Below, piece after piece: positions 39,405 to 49,550 of a stretch of DNA of 64,000 bases. The notes below the pieces were generated by a model that was not told the DNA's origin, ran no database searches, and saw only the letters and a program-made list of their open reading frames with translations. This DNA is from Pseudomonas sp. S04 (GTDB taxonomy: Bacteria; Pseudomonadota; Gammaproteobacteria; Pseudomonadales; Pseudomonadaceae), in the NCBI RefSeq assembly GCF_009834545.1, contig NZ_CP019427.1, forward strand, positions 5,701,001 to 5,765,000, written 5' to 3'. Made by a program: the position numbers and the translations under genes. Every line of letters starts with the position of its first letter. The first letter of the stretch is position 1.

Positions 39405-40358
39405 ATGAGCGTTCGCGTCGGGATTGTCATGGACCCTATCGCCAGCATTTCCTATAAAAAGGATAGCTCGCTGGCCATGCTGCTGGCCGCCCAGGCACGC
39501 GGTTGGGAACTGTTCTATATGGAACAGAGCGACCTGTACCAGGGCGAAGGCGAGGCGCGGGCCCGCATGCGACCGTTGAAAGTCTTCGCCGACCCGCAGA
39601 AATGGTTCGAGCTCGAAGCCGAGACCGACGCGCTGCTGAGCGACCTGGATGTGATCCTGATGCGCAAGGATCCGCCCTTCGACATGGAGTTCGTCTACTC
39701 CACCTACCTGCTCGAGCAAGCCGAGCGCGCCGGTGTCCTGGTGGTCAACAAGCCGCAAAGCCTGCGCGACTGCAATGAAAAACTGTTCGCCACCCTGTTC
39801 CCCCAGTGCACCCCGCCGACCGTGGTCAGCCGCCGCGCCGACGTGCTGCGTGAGTTCGCCGCCAAACACGGCGATGTGATCCTCAAGCCGCTGGACGGCA
39901 TGGGTGGCACCTCGATCTTCCGTCACCGCGCGGGCGATCCGAACCTGTCGGTGATTCTTGAAACCCTGACCGCCCTGGGCACCCAGCAGATCATGGGCCA
40001 GGCTTACCTGCCGGCAATCAAGGACGGTGACAAGCGCATCCTGATGATCGACGGCGAGCCGGTGGACTACTGCCTGGCGCGCATCCCGGCCCAGGGCGAA
40101 ACCCGTGGCAACCTGGCCGCCGGCGGCCGTGGCGAAGCCCGTCCATTGACCGACAAGGACCGCTGGATCGCTGCCCAGGTCGGCCCGACCCTGCGGGAAA
40201 AAGGCCTGCTGTTTGTCGGCCTCGACGTGATTGGTGAGCACCTGACCGAAATCAACGTCACCAGCCCGACCTGCATTCGCGAGATCGACAATGCATTTGG
40301 CACGAACATCGGCGAAATGCTGATGGCAGCCATCGATCAGAAGCTCAAGGCTCGTTGA
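39405..40358 (+). CDS. gshB: Glutathione synthetase
   Basis: A 317-residue ATP-grasp ligase that joins gamma-glutamylcysteine and glycine. The N-terminal MSVRVGIVMDPIASISYKKDSSLAML, the nucleotide-binding VILKPLDGMGGTSIFR and the C-terminal EINVTSPTCIREID are family blocks. The start at 39405 fits the usual length; upstream in-frame codons run into the REP palindrome. Confidence 0.97.
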   Translation: MSVRVGIVMDPIASISYKKDSSLAMLLAAQARGWELFYMEQSDLYQGEGEARARMRPLKVFADPQKWFELEAETDALLSDLDVILMRKDPPFDMEFVYSTYLLEQAERAGVLVVNKPQSLRDCNEKLFATLFPQCTPPTVVSRRADVLREFAAKHGDVILKPLDGMGGTSIFRHRAGDPNLSVILETLTALGTQQIMGQAYLPAIKDGDKRILMIDGEPVDYCLARIPAQGETRGNLAAGGRGEARPLTDKDRWIAAQVGPTLREKGLLFVGLDVIGEHLTEINVTSPTCIREIDNAFGTNIGEMLMAAIDQKLKAR

Positions 40359-40435
40359 TATAGAACCCCCAAGGGCAGACCAACATTGCGTTATCATGCG
40401 CGGCCTGTGCAAAACGCGATGTTGGTTTCCTTGTC

Positions 40436-41335
40436 ATGACCCTGCCGTCCGATCTGCCCCCTGAACTCGCCCACCGCGGCGTGCGCCCGGCCGATCGCCT
40501 CGGATTTACCCTGTTCCTGGCGGCGCTGATCCACCTGGCACTGATCCTCGGCCTGGGGTTTACCTTTGCCGAACCCAAGCAGATCAGTAAAACCCTGGAA
40601 ATCACCCTCGCCACCTTCAAAAGCGAAACCAAGCCGAAAAAAGCCGACTTCCTGGCCCAGGAAAATCAGCAAGGCAGCGGCACCCTGGATAAAAAGGCGA
40701 TCCCCAAGACCACCGAGATCGCGCCGTTCCAGGACAACAAGGTGCAAAAGGTCACGCCACCGCCCGCGGTCAAACCCCAAGTACCGGTCGCCGCTCCCAA
40801 GGCCGCCGTGACCACAGTGGCGCCAGCCCCGAAAAAAGCCGCGACCAAGAAGGAAGAAGTGAAGTCGGCACCGACGCCCAAGCCGGTGACGCCGACCTTC
40901 GACAGCGCCCAGCTGTCCAGCGACATCGCCAGCCTCGAGGCGGAACTGGCCAACGAACAACAGCTGTATGCCAAGCGCCCGCGCATCCACCGCCTGAGTG
41001 CGGCCTCGACCATGCGCGACAAGGGTGCCTGGTACAAGGATGAATGGCGCAAGAAGGTCGAGCGCATCGGCAACCTGAACTATCCCGACGAAGCGCGGCG
41101 CAAACAGATCTACGGCAATTTGCGCCTGATGGTCTCGATCAACCGCGACGGCTCGCTGTACGAAGTGCTGGTCCTGGAGTCTTCCGGCCAGCCACTGCTG
41201 GACCAGGCGGCCCAGCGTATCGTGCGTCTGGCAGCACCCTTTGCGCCGTTTACCGGCGACCTGTCGGACATTGACCGATTGGAGATCATCCGCACCTGGA
41301 GATTTGCCCGCGGGGACAGGCTTTCCAGCAATTGA
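40436..41335 (+). CDS. TonB-family energy transducer (TonB3-like)
   Basis: A 299-residue inner-membrane-anchored protein. One N-terminal helix (FTLFLAALIHLALILGLGFTFA, about 22-43) is followed by a long K/P/A-rich periplasm-spanning linker (about 60-155). A short helical segment precedes the C-terminal TonB domain (NYPDEARRKQIYGNLRLMVSINRDGSLYEVLVLESSG). No exbB/exbD is adjacent. In P. aeruginosa the TonB gene beside gshB is tonB3, implicated in twitching motility, and the Pil-Chp operon here is also adjacent. The specific role is inferred from position. Confidence 0.88.
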   Translation: MTLPSDLPPELAHRGVRPADRLGFTLFLAALIHLALILGLGFTFAEPKQISKTLEITLATFKSETKPKKADFLAQENQQGSGTLDKKAIPKTTEIAPFQDNKVQKVTPPPAVKPQVPVAAPKAAVTTVAPAPKKAATKKEEVKSAPTPKPVTPTFDSAQLSSDIASLEAELANEQQLYAKRPRIHRLSAASTMRDKGAWYKDEWRKKVERIGNLNYPDEARRKQIYGNLRLMVSINRDGSLYEVLVLESSGQPLLDQAAQRIVRLAAPFAPFTGDLSDIDRLEIIRTWRFARGDRLSSN

Positions 41336-41347
41336 ACAGCAGGAAAC

Positions 41348-41440
41348 CCTGTGGGAGCGGGCTTGCCCGCGATAGCGGTGGGTCTGACACGGCAATTATC
41401 AATGTGCCGCCGTCATCGCGGGCAAGCCCGCTCCCACAGG
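41348..41440. repeat. REPIN between tonB and yqgE
   Basis: Inverted REP pair of the GTGGGAGCGGGCTTGCCCGC type, left copy 41348-41373 and right copy 41415-41440, with a 41-base spacer. The arms match over 26 bases. Confidence 0.9.
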
Positions 41441-41525
41441 GGCCTGAGTTATTCGCGGATATTCTGGGCATTTCCTGCACATCCCCAGCTTGTCAGTTTG
41501 CCCCTCCAACGCCACACTAGCGCAC

Positions 41526-42098
41526 ATGAAAAACGTCATTCCCAGCTACCTCAAGCATCACTTCCTGATCGCCATGCCCCACATGGCCGACCCGAACTTT
41601 GCGCACACCTTGACCTACATCGTCGAGCACACGGCCAATGGTGCCATGGGGCTGGTGATCAACCGCCCGCAGGACCTGAGCCTGGCGGATATCCTTGAGC
41701 AGTTGCGCCCTGACGTCGAACCACCGGTGTTGTGCCAGCATGTACCGATTTTCATCGGTGGTCCGGTGCAGACCGACCGTGGTTTTGTGCTGCACCCCTC
41801 GGGCATGACGTTCCAGGCGACCGTTGATCTGGAGGGCGAGCTGTCCTTGTCCACCTCCCAGGACGTGCTGTTTGCGATTGCCGACGGCGTCGGTCCGGCC
41901 AAGAGCCTGATCGCCCTCGGCTATGCCGGCTGGGAAGCCGGGCAACTGGAGGCCGAACTGGCCGACAACGCCTGGCTGACCTGCCCGTTCGACACCGACA
42001 TCCTGTTCAACACCAGCAGCGAACTGCGCCTGGACGCGGCGGCCAAGCACCTGGGCGTCAACCTCAGCCTGCTCACCAGCCAGGCGGGGCACGCCTGA
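41526..42098 (+). CDS. algH: YqgE/AlgH family protein
   Basis: A 190-residue single-domain protein (KNVIPSYLKHHFLIAMPHMADPNFAHTLTYIVEHTANGAMGLVINRP), the conserved YqgE/AlgH fold. AlgH was linked to alginate regulation in P. aeruginosa but its biochemical role is not settled. The start at 41526 gives the conserved N-terminus. Its stop overlaps the ruvX start, the usual pairing. Confidence 0.93.
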   Translation: MKNVIPSYLKHHFLIAMPHMADPNFAHTLTYIVEHTANGAMGLVINRPQDLSLADILEQLRPDVEPPVLCQHVPIFIGGPVQTDRGFVLHPSGMTFQATVDLEGELSLSTSQDVLFAIADGVGPAKSLIALGYAGWEAGQLEAELADNAWLTCPFDTDILFNTSSELRLDAAAKHLGVNLSLLTSQAGHA

Positions 42099-42535
42099 TG
42101 GCCCTGCGTCTGATCCTCGGTTTTGACTACGGCACCAAACAGATCGGCGTGGCCGTTGGCCAGGTAATTACCGGCCAGGCCCGCGAGCTGTGCACCCTCA
42201 AGGCGCAAAACGGCATTCCCGACTGGAACCAGGTCGAAGCCCTGATCAAGGAGTGGAAGCCTGACGCGGTGGTGGTCGGCTTGCCGCTGAACATGGACGG
42301 CACGCCAAGCGACATGTGCCTGCGCGCGGAAAAATTCGCCCGGCGCCTCAATGGCCGCTACAACCTGCCCTTTTATACCCACGATGAACGCCTGACCACT
42401 TTCGAGGCCAAAGGCGAACGCCTGGTCCGTGGCGGGCAGAAAGGCAGCTACCGCGACAACCCGGTCGACGCCATCGCCGCCGCCCTGCTGCTGCAAGGCT
42501 GGCTCGACGAAAACAGCGCACTGTTCGAATCCTGA
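42098..42535 (+). CDS. ruvX: Holliday-junction-resolvase-like pre-16S rRNA nuclease
   Basis: A 145-residue RNase H-fold protein (YqgF). Catalytic acidic residues are suggested by LGFDYGTKQIGVAVG near the start, VVVGLPLNMDGT in the middle, and DERLTTFEA and DNPVDAIAA toward the end. Homologues process the 5' end of 16S rRNA precursor. Start and stop overlap with algH suggests translational coupling. Confidence 0.93.
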   Translation: MALRLILGFDYGTKQIGVAVGQVITGQARELCTLKAQNGIPDWNQVEALIKEWKPDAVVVGLPLNMDGTPSDMCLRAEKFARRLNGRYNLPFYTHDERLTTFEAKGERLVRGGQKGSYRDNPVDAIAAALLLQGWLDENSALFES

Positions 42536-42567
42536 AGAGCCGCAGCAAGCGACTCTCTTAGCTACAA

Positions 42568-42599
42568 CCCGAGCCTCTCCCTGCAAGTCCCGGCTCGGG
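42568..42599 (+). promoter_or_regulatory. Hairpin in the pyrR leader
   Basis: CCCGAGCC (42568-42575) pairs with GGCTCGGG (42592-42599) in the short gap before pyrR; the AAGGAG ribosome site begins seven bases later. No T run follows, so it is not a standard terminator. It may influence translation of the pyr operon. Confidence 0.4.
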
Positions 42600-42616
42600 C
42601 CCAAGAAGGAGCAACC

Positions 42617-43120
42617 ATGAGCCTGCCCAATCCCGTCGAACTGATCAGCCAGATGGCGACCCAGCTTGACGCCTACCTGGCCAAACGCGGCATCAGCGAG
42701 CCGCGCTACATCGGCATTCGCACCGGCGGCGTGTGGGTCGCTCAGGCCCTGCTCGAAGCACTGGGCAGCGACGCGCCACTGGGTACCCTGGACGTTTCCT
42801 TCTACCGCGACGACTTCAGCCAGAATGGCCTGCACCCGCAAGTGCGCCCATCGGCCCTGCCCTTCGAGATCGAAGGCCAGCACCTGGTGCTGATCGACGA
42901 CGTGCTGATGAGCGGGCGGACCATCCGCGCCGCCATGAACGAACTCTTCGACTATGGCCGTCCAGCCAGCGTGACCCTGGTCTGCCTGCTGGACCTGGAC
43001 GCCGGCGAGCTGCCGATCCGCCCGAACGTAGTCGGTGCGACCCTGTCCCTGGCCGCCCACGAACGGGTCAAGCTGTCCGGTCCGGAACTTGCGCTCGAAC
43101 TGCAAGACCTCGCCCTTTAA
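42617..43120 (+). CDS. pyrR: PyrR bifunctional regulator/uracil phosphoribosyltransferase
   Basis: A 167-residue type I phosphoribosyltransferase fold. The PRPP loop [21 protein letters not shown] is clear, and [12 protein letters not shown] is an upstream ligand-binding segment. In Gram-positives PyrR controls pyr attenuation; in Pseudomonas pyrR heads the pyrBC' unit and its regulatory mechanism is less clear. It lies 27 bases upstream of pyrB. Confidence 0.95.
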   Translation: MSLPNPVELISQMATQLDAYLAKRGISEPRYIGIRTGGVWVAQALLEALGSDAPLGTLDVSFYRDDFSQNGLHPQVRPSALPFEIEGQHLVLIDDVLMSGRTIRAAMNELFDYGRPASVTLVCLLDLDAGELPIRPNVVGATLSLAAHERVKLSGPELALELQDLAL

Positions 43121-43147
43121 TCCGCCCTATTGAGAGTCCCCCTCGCG

Positions 43148-44152
43148 ATGACGCCTCTAGATACCAAGCGCCCGCTACAGCTCAATGATCAGGGCCAGCT
43201 GCGCCACTTCCTCTCCCTCGACGGCCTGCGCCGCGAGCTGTTGACGGAAATCCTCGACACCGCCGACTCGTTCCTCGAAGTCGGCGCCCGGGCGGTGAAA
43301 AAAGTCCCGTTGCTGCGCGGCAAGACCGTGTGCAACGTGTTCTTCGAGAACTCCACCCGCACCCGCACCACCTTCGAACTGGCCGCCCAGCGGTTGTCGG
43401 CGGACGTGATCACCCTCAACGTGTCGACGTCGTCGGCGAGCAAGGGCGAAACCCTGCTCGACACCCTGCGCAACCTCGAGGCCATGGCGGCCGACATGTT
43501 CGTGGTGCGCCACGGCGACTCCGGCGCCGCGCACTTCATTGCCGAACACGTCTGCCCACAAGTGGCGATCATCAATGGCGGTGACGGCCGGCACGCCCAC
43601 CCGACCCAGGGCATGCTCGACATGCTCACCATTCGTCGACACAAGGGCAGCTTCGAAAACCTCTCGGTGGCCATCGTCGGCGACATCCTGCACTCGCGGG
43701 TCGCACGCTCGAACATGCTGGCGCTGAAAACCCTCGGCTGCCCGGATATCCGCGTGATCGCCCCCAAGACCCTGCTGCCGATCGGCATCGAGCAATACGG
43801 GGTGAAGGTCTACACCGACATGACCGAAGGCCTTAAGGACGTCGACGTGGTGATCATGCTGCGCCTGCAGCGTGAACGCATGACCGGCGGCCTGCTGCCG
43901 AGCGAAGGCGAGTTCTACCGCCTGTTCGGCCTGACCACCGCACGCCTGGCCGGCGCCAAGCCGGACTGCATCGTCATGCACCCGGGGCCGATCAACCGTG
44001 GGGTGGAGATCGAGTCGGCGGTGGCCGACGGTCCGCACTCGGTGATCCTCAATCAGGTGACCTACGGGATCGCCATTCGTATGGCCGTGTTGTCCATGGC
44101 CATGAGCGGGCAGACTGCCCAGCGCCAATTCGAGCAGGAGAACGCCCAGTGA
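43148..44152 (+). CDS. pyrB: Aspartate carbamoyltransferase catalytic subunit
   Basis: A 334-residue enzyme that condenses carbamoyl phosphate and aspartate. The carbamoyl-phosphate loop [16 protein letters not shown] and the segment HPTQGMLDM are diagnostic. The start ATG at 43148 gives [12 protein letters not shown] and the known Pseudomonas length; an upstream TTG at 43130 is unlikely. Pseudomonas ATCase is a dodecamer with the inactive dihydroorotase-like PyrC', whose gene overlaps by four bases. Confidence 0.97.
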   Translation: MTPLDTKRPLQLNDQGQLRHFLSLDGLRRELLTEILDTADSFLEVGARAVKKVPLLRGKTVCNVFFENSTRTRTTFELAAQRLSADVITLNVSTSSASKGETLLDTLRNLEAMAADMFVVRHGDSGAAHFIAEHVCPQVAIINGGDGRHAHPTQGMLDMLTIRRHKGSFENLSVAIVGDILHSRVARSNMLALKTLGCPDIRVIAPKTLLPIGIEQYGVKVYTDMTEGLKDVDVVIMLRLQRERMTGGLLPSEGEFYRLFGLTTARLAGAKPDCIVMHPGPINRGVEIESAVADGPHSVILNQVTYGIAIRMAVLSMAMSGQTAQRQFEQENAQ

Positions 44153-45420
44153 AGCTCAGCATTCTCGGCGCCCGCGTCATCGATCCGAGCAGTGGCCTGG
44201 ATCAAGTCACCGATATCCACATCGAAGCCTGCAAGATCGTCGCCCTGGGCGCCGCACCCGCCGGCTTCGTCGCCGTGCAAACCATCGAGGCCCAGGGCCT
44301 GGTGGTCGCGCCCGGGCTGGTCGACCTCAACGTCGCGCTGCGCGAACCGGGTTACAGCCGCAAAGGCACGATCGCCAGCGAAACCCGCGCCGCCGCGGCC
44401 GGTGGTGTCACCAGCCTGTGCTGCCCGCCCCGCACCAAGCCGGTGCTGGACACCTCGGCCGTCGCCGAACTGATCCTCGACCGCGCCCGTGAAGCCGGCA
44501 ATGCCAAGGTGTTCCCGATCGGTGCCCTGAGCAAGGGTCTGGAAGGCGAGCAACTGGCCGAACTGATTGCCCTGCGCGACACCGGTTGCGTGGCCTTCGG
44601 CAACGGCCTGGACAGCTTTCGCAACACCCGCACCCTGTGCCGGGCCCTGGAATACGCGGCGACCTTCGACCTGACGGTGATCTTTCACTCCCAGGACCAT
44701 GACCTGGCCGAAGGTGGCCTGGCCCACGAAGGCCCGACCGCCAGCTTCCTCGGCCTGCCGGGGATTCCCGAAACCGCGGAAACCGTGGCCCTGGCCCGTG
44801 ACCTGCTGCTGGTGGAGCAAACCGGGGTGCGTGCGCACTTCAGCCAGCTCACCAGTGCCCGCGGCGTAGCCTTGATCGCCCAGGCCCAGGCCCGGGGTTT
44901 GAAGGTCACGGCCGACGTGGCGCTGTATCAGTTGATCCTCACTGATGAGGCGTTGATCGACTTCAACAGCCTGTACCACGTGCAACCGCCGCTGCGCACC
45001 CGCGCCGACCGCGATGGCCTGCGCGAGGCAGTGAAGTCCGGGGTGGTGCAAGCCATCTCCAGCCATCACCAGCCCCACGAGCGCGACGCCAAGCTGGCGC
45101 CGTTCGGCGCCACCGAACCCGGGATCAGCAGCGTTGAACTGCTGCTGCCGTTGGCCATGACCCTGGTCGAAGACGGCCTGCTCGATCTGCCGACCCTGCT
45201 GGCACGCCTCAGCGCCGGTCCGGCCGAGGCCCTGCGCCTGCCGGCGGGCAAGCTGGCGGTGGGTGCTGCGGCTGACCTGGTGGTGTTCGACCCGGCCGCC
45301 TCGACCGTCGCCGGCGAGACCTGGCTGTCGAAGGGCGAAAACTGCCCGTTCCTCGGCCACAGCCTACCGGGCGTGGTGCGCTACACCCTGGTGGATGGAC
45401 GGATCAGCCACCAGGCCTGA
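44149..45420 (+). CDS. pyrC': Dihydroorotase-like ATCase partner, catalytically dead
   Basis: A 423-residue amidohydrolase-fold protein. Active dihydroorotases carry DxHxHxREPG; here the segment reads [10 protein letters not shown], with Asn61 and Ala63 replacing both metal-binding histidines. This matches the Pseudomonas PyrC' (PyrX) class, which forms part of the ATCase holoenzyme and holds it together instead of catalysing. It starts with GTG within the pyrB stop, implying coupled translation. A functional PyrC must be encoded elsewhere. Confidence 0.93.
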   Translation: MKLSILGARVIDPSSGLDQVTDIHIEACKIVALGAAPAGFVAVQTIEAQGLVVAPGLVDLNVALREPGYSRKGTIASETRAAAAGGVTSLCCPPRTKPVLDTSAVAELILDRAREAGNAKVFPIGALSKGLEGEQLAELIALRDTGCVAFGNGLDSFRNTRTLCRALEYAATFDLTVIFHSQDHDLAEGGLAHEGPTASFLGLPGIPETAETVALARDLLLVEQTGVRAHFSQLTSARGVALIAQAQARGLKVTADVALYQLILTDEALIDFNSLYHVQPPLRTRADRDGLREAVKSGVVQAISSHHQPHERDAKLAPFGATEPGISSVELLLPLAMTLVEDGLLDLPTLLARLSAGPAEALRLPAGKLAVGAAADLVVFDPAASTVAGETWLSKGENCPFLGHSLPGVVRYTLVDGRISHQA

Positions 45421-45430
45421 ACCGTGTCGC

Positions 45431-45508
45431 TCCAATCGCGGGCAGGCGCAGCGCCGCCCGCCCCACAGGCCTGATGCAGCTCCTGTGGGAGCGGGCTTGC
45501 CCGCGATG
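45431..45508. repeat. Degenerate REP pair after pyrC'
   Basis: A worn REP copy, TCCAATCGCGGGCAGG onward (45431-45470), faces a good one (TCCTGTGGGAGCGGGCTTGC from 45481, ending near 45508). It lies between convergent pyrC' and TM2 genes and ends three bases before the TM2 stop. Confidence 0.75.
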
Positions 45509-45510
45509 CT

Positions 45511-45942
45511 TTACTGGAAAGCGCCGCGATTCTGCGCGTTGCGCACCGAAACCTGGTCATTCAGGGTCCAGAAGTCATACAACACCCCCAGAAAGAACAA
45601 CCCGCCCGTCACCAGGTACAGCAAACCGCTGATCCACTTCCCCTGATACATGCGGTGTACACCGAACACGCCGAGGAACGTCAGCAGAATCCAGGCCACG
45701 TTGTATTCGATCGGCCCTGCGGTAAAACGCAGATCCGCCTCACGGTCCATGGCCGGGATCAGGAACAGGTCGATCAACCAGCCGATGCCCAGCAAACCGA
45801 AGGTGAAAAACCAGATCGTGCCAGTCACCGGCTTGCCGTAATAAAAGCGGTGCGCCCCGGTAAAGCCGAGAATCCACAGCAGATAACCGATCACCTTGCT
45901 GTGGGTGTCCTGGGGTGAAACATCCTGACGATAGGTGTTCAT
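45511..45942 (-). CDS. TM2-domain membrane protein
   Basis: A 143-residue protein with two TM2-like repeats: KVIGYLLWILGFTGAHRFYYGKPVTGTIWFFTFGLLGIGWLIDLFLIP and NVAWILLTFLGVFGVHRMYQGKWISGLLYLVTGGLFFLGVLYDFW. Each has the G-x-H-R-[FM]-Y turn and an acidic residue in the second helix. Function is unknown across bacteria. The ATG at 45942 is chosen; an ATG four codons upstream is possible. It is divergent from the NlpC/P60 gene over a 250-base region. Confidence 0.87.
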   Translation of the reverse strand: MNTYRQDVSPQDTHSKVIGYLLWILGFTGAHRFYYGKPVTGTIWFFTFGLLGIGWLIDLFLIPAMDREADLRFTAGPIEYNVAWILLTFLGVFGVHRMYQGKWISGLLYLVTGGLFFLGVLYDFWTLNDQVSVRNAQNRGAFQ

Positions 45943-46192
45943 GTAGTCCCTCATATGCCGCGATAGAAAAATAATTTTGTGACTTGTGTGACTTTTTTAT
46001 GTCGTGCCGACAAGTGGTTTGCCAGCCAGGCACTTCGCGCAAAGCCTTGTACCACCTGACTTGTGTCCGACAATCGAGCCAATTTGCCGCGGCTTCGACG
46101 GTTTTGAGCCCCGGTTTGAATCGACCAACGGCCCCGAAAAGGACAAAAAAGCTGTTATAAAGTTGCGCGTTCCTTATATAGAGCCTTGCCTA

Positions 46193-46813
46193 ATGCGTCC
46201 ATTTTTCAAGACATGGCTAACCATTTGCCTATTATTGCCACTGGCCGCCCACGCCACCAATCGTGAGCAACGTCTTCCAAACGTTAATGGTTACACCCCT
46301 AAATCCCATGTTTCTGCTGCTACCAGCAAAAACAAACACAGTGTAAAAGCACCACAACTGAGCAAGGCCAACAGCTCGCTGGTGCCGCCAATGGCCACCA
46401 AGCAGAGCAGCGATGTCTTGAGTCGCGCAGTCAATGTGCTCGGCACTCCCTATCGTTGGGGTGGCAGCAGCCCAAGTAAAGGCTTTGATTGCAGCGGCCT
46501 GGTGAAATACGCCTTCAATGACGTAGCCGCCGTAGACCTGCCGCGCACCTCCAATGCCATGGCCTCCGGCCACGGGCTGAAAGTCGATCGCAAGGACCTG
46601 AAACCCGGCGACCTGATTTTCTTCAAGCTCAAGAGCCGCAGGGTCAATCATGTTGCCATCTACCTGGGCAACGACCGCTTCATCCACGCACCACGCCGTG
46701 GCAAGTCGGTCTCCATCGACACCCTGAAGAAGCCGTACTGGGATAACCACTACGTGGTTGCCAAGCGGGTCCTGCCGAAAGAGCCGAACACCATGCGGAT
46801 TGTTCAGCGCTGA
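46193..46813 (+). CDS. NlpC/P60 family cell-wall endopeptidase
   Basis: A 206-residue exported cysteine peptidase. The signal peptide MRPFFKTWLTICLLLPLAAHA is followed by a basic, disordered stretch (about 22-70) and the C40 domain. Catalytic residues are Cys100 in GFDCSGLVKYAF and His153 in VNHVAIYLG, with a third polar residue around His165. It probably cuts peptide stems of peptidoglycan in the periplasm. No lipobox is seen. Upstream in-frame codons back to 46004 have no conserved sequence, so 46193 is preferred. Confidence 0.9.
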   Translation: MRPFFKTWLTICLLLPLAAHATNREQRLPNVNGYTPKSHVSAATSKNKHSVKAPQLSKANSSLVPPMATKQSSDVLSRAVNVLGTPYRWGGSSPSKGFDCSGLVKYAFNDVAAVDLPRTSNAMASGHGLKVDRKDLKPGDLIFFKLKSRRVNHVAIYLGNDRFIHAPRRGKSVSIDTLKKPYWDNHYVVAKRVLPKEPNTMRIVQR

Positions 46814-46841
46814 GTTGAGCTCAGTCAAAGCAAGATCAACA

Positions 46842-46880
46842 GATCGCAGCCGGTGGCATTCCCGCCGGCTGCGATTTTTT
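46842..46880 (+). terminator. Rho-independent terminator after the NlpC/P60 gene
   Basis: Arms ATCGCAGCCGG (46842-46852) and CCGGCTGCGAT (46864-46874), then six T. It lies between the convergent NlpC/P60 and pilT genes and is strong in the plus direction. Confidence 0.88.
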
Positions 46881-46884
46881 GTAT

Positions 46885-47919
<1,035 letters not shown>

Positions 47920-47975
47920 AGCACTCCTCAATTCCAGTAGAATGCCGCGAACCTCAGACTGCCGGCGTCCCTTGA

Positions 47976-48668
47976 ATGTCCACGATAGCAGACAACATCT
48001 CCCAGGTAGCGGCACGCATCCGCAGTGCTGAACAGGCCGCGCAACGTGCCGCCAACAGCGTCCAGCTGCTAGCCGTGAGCAAAACCAAACCCGCCGCCGC
48101 AGTCCGCGAAGCGTACGCTGCCGGGGTCCGCGACTTTGGTGAAAACTACCTGCAGGAAGCGTTGGGCAAACAACGGGAATTGACCGACCTGCCCTTGTGT
48201 TGGCACTTCATCGGCCCCATTCAATCGAACAAGACGCGAGATATCGCGCAAAACTTCGCTTGGGTGCACTCCGTGGATCGCTTGAAAATCGCACAACGCC
48301 TGTCCGAACAACGCCCCGCTGAATTGCCAGCCCTGAACATCTGCATCCAGGTCAACGTCAGCGGTGAAGCCAGCAAGTCCGGCTGCACCCCGGCCGACCT
48401 GCCGGCCCTGGCGGCGGCGATCAAGGCCCTGCCGCGCCTGACCTTGCGCGGATTGATGGCGATTCCCGAGCCCACCGACAATCGCGCCGAGCAGGACGCT
48501 GCCTTTGCCGCCGTACGCGAGCTGAACACCAGCCTGCAAGACAGCCTCAACCTGCCGCTCGACACACTGTCCATGGGCATGAGCCACGACCTCGAGTCGG
48601 CCATTGCCCAAGGCGCCACCTGGGTCCGCATCGGTACAGCCCTGTTTGGTGCGCGCGACTATCAGTAA
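47976..48668 (+). CDS. yggS: PLP homeostasis protein, YggS family
   Basis: A 230-residue PLP-binding TIM-barrel protein (PLPBP). The lysine binding PLP is in LLAVSKTKPAAAVREAY, and GENYLQEALGKQ and WHFIGPIQSNKTR are family blocks. It buffers pyridoxal phosphate and influences amino-acid pools, with no catalytic activity known. It is first of a yggS-proC-yggT-yggU run. Confidence 0.95.
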   Translation: MSTIADNISQVAARIRSAEQAAQRAANSVQLLAVSKTKPAAAVREAYAAGVRDFGENYLQEALGKQRELTDLPLCWHFIGPIQSNKTRDIAQNFAWVHSVDRLKIAQRLSEQRPAELPALNICIQVNVSGEASKSGCTPADLPALAAAIKALPRLTLRGLMAIPEPTDNRAEQDAAFAAVRELNTSLQDSLNLPLDTLSMGMSHDLESAIAQGATWVRIGTALFGARDYQ

Positions 48669-48721
48669 AAACATCACCAGCCATGAACCCTGGCTGGCAC
48701 CCCACTTTAAAAGGACCTGAC

Positions 48722-49540
48722 ATGAGCAAGACGCGTATTGCCTTTATCGGTGCCGGAAACATGGCCGCCAGCCTGATCGGCGGCCTACGAGCCAAGGGCC
48801 TGGACGCCGCGCAGATCCGCGCCAGCGATCCGGGCGCCGAGACCCGTGCGCGGGTGGCCGCAGAGCACGGCATCGAAGTATTCGCCGACAACGCAGACGC
48901 CATCGCCGGCGCCGATGTGGTGGTTCTGGCAGTCAAGCCGCAGGCAATGAAAGTAGTCTGCGAAGCACTGCGCCCGAGCCTGCAACCGCAGCAACTGGTG
49001 GTCTCGATTGCCGCTGGCATCACCTGCGCCAGCATGAACAACTGGCTAGGTGCCCAGCCGATCGTGCGCTGCATGCCCAACACCCCAGCCCTGCTGCGCC
49101 AGGGCGTGAGCGGCCTGTTCGCGACCACCCAGGTGACAGCCGAGCAACGCCAGCAAGCGCAAGACCTGTTGTCGGCCGTGGGCATCGCCCTGTGGCTGGA
49201 CGAAGAACAGCAACTGGATGCGGTCACCGCCGTGTCTGGCAGTGGCCCGGCATATTTCTTCCTGCTGATCGAAGCCATGACCGCCGCTGGCGAGAAGCTC
49301 GGCCTGCCACGGGAAACCGCCGCCCAACTGACCCTGCAAACCGCCCTTGGCGCCGCGCACATGGCAGTTGCCAGTGACGTCGACGCCGCCGAACTGCGCC
49401 GCCGCGTCACTTCACCTGCCGGCACCACCGAAGCTGCGATCAAGGCCTTCCAGGCCGGCGGATTCGAAGCCCTGGTGGAACACGCACTGGGTGCCGCTGC
49501 ACACCGTTCAGCCGAGATGGCTGAGCAACTGGGTCAATAA
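48722..49540 (+). CDS. proC: Pyrroline-5-carboxylate reductase
   Basis: A 272-residue enzyme that makes proline from P5C with NAD(P)H. The Rossmann start RIAFIGAGNMAASLIGGL and the C-terminal signature DAVTAVSGSGPAYFFLLIEAM and RRRVTSPAGTTEAAI are clear. The ATG at 48722 follows an AAAGGA ribosome site. Confidence 0.97.
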   Translation: MSKTRIAFIGAGNMAASLIGGLRAKGLDAAQIRASDPGAETRARVAAEHGIEVFADNADAIAGADVVVLAVKPQAMKVVCEALRPSLQPQQLVVSIAAGITCASMNNWLGAQPIVRCMPNTPALLRQGVSGLFATTQVTAEQRQQAQDLLSAVGIALWLDEEQQLDAVTAVSGSGPAYFFLLIEAMTAAGEKLGLPRETAAQLTLQTALGAAHMAVASDVDAAELRRRVTSPAGTTEAAIKAFQAGGFEALVEHALGAAAHRSAEMAEQLGQ

Positions 49541-49550
49541 GGAGCCATAC

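Noticed and set aside
41348..41440. REP pairs as a possible CRISPR array
   Set aside because: The repeats are inverted, occur as pairs at scattered loci, and show no regular spacers or cas genes.
46004..46192. A 63-residue N-terminal extension of the NlpC/P60 protein
   Set aside because: It would bury a clear signal peptide; the region is A/T-rich and carries repeated promoter-like boxes.
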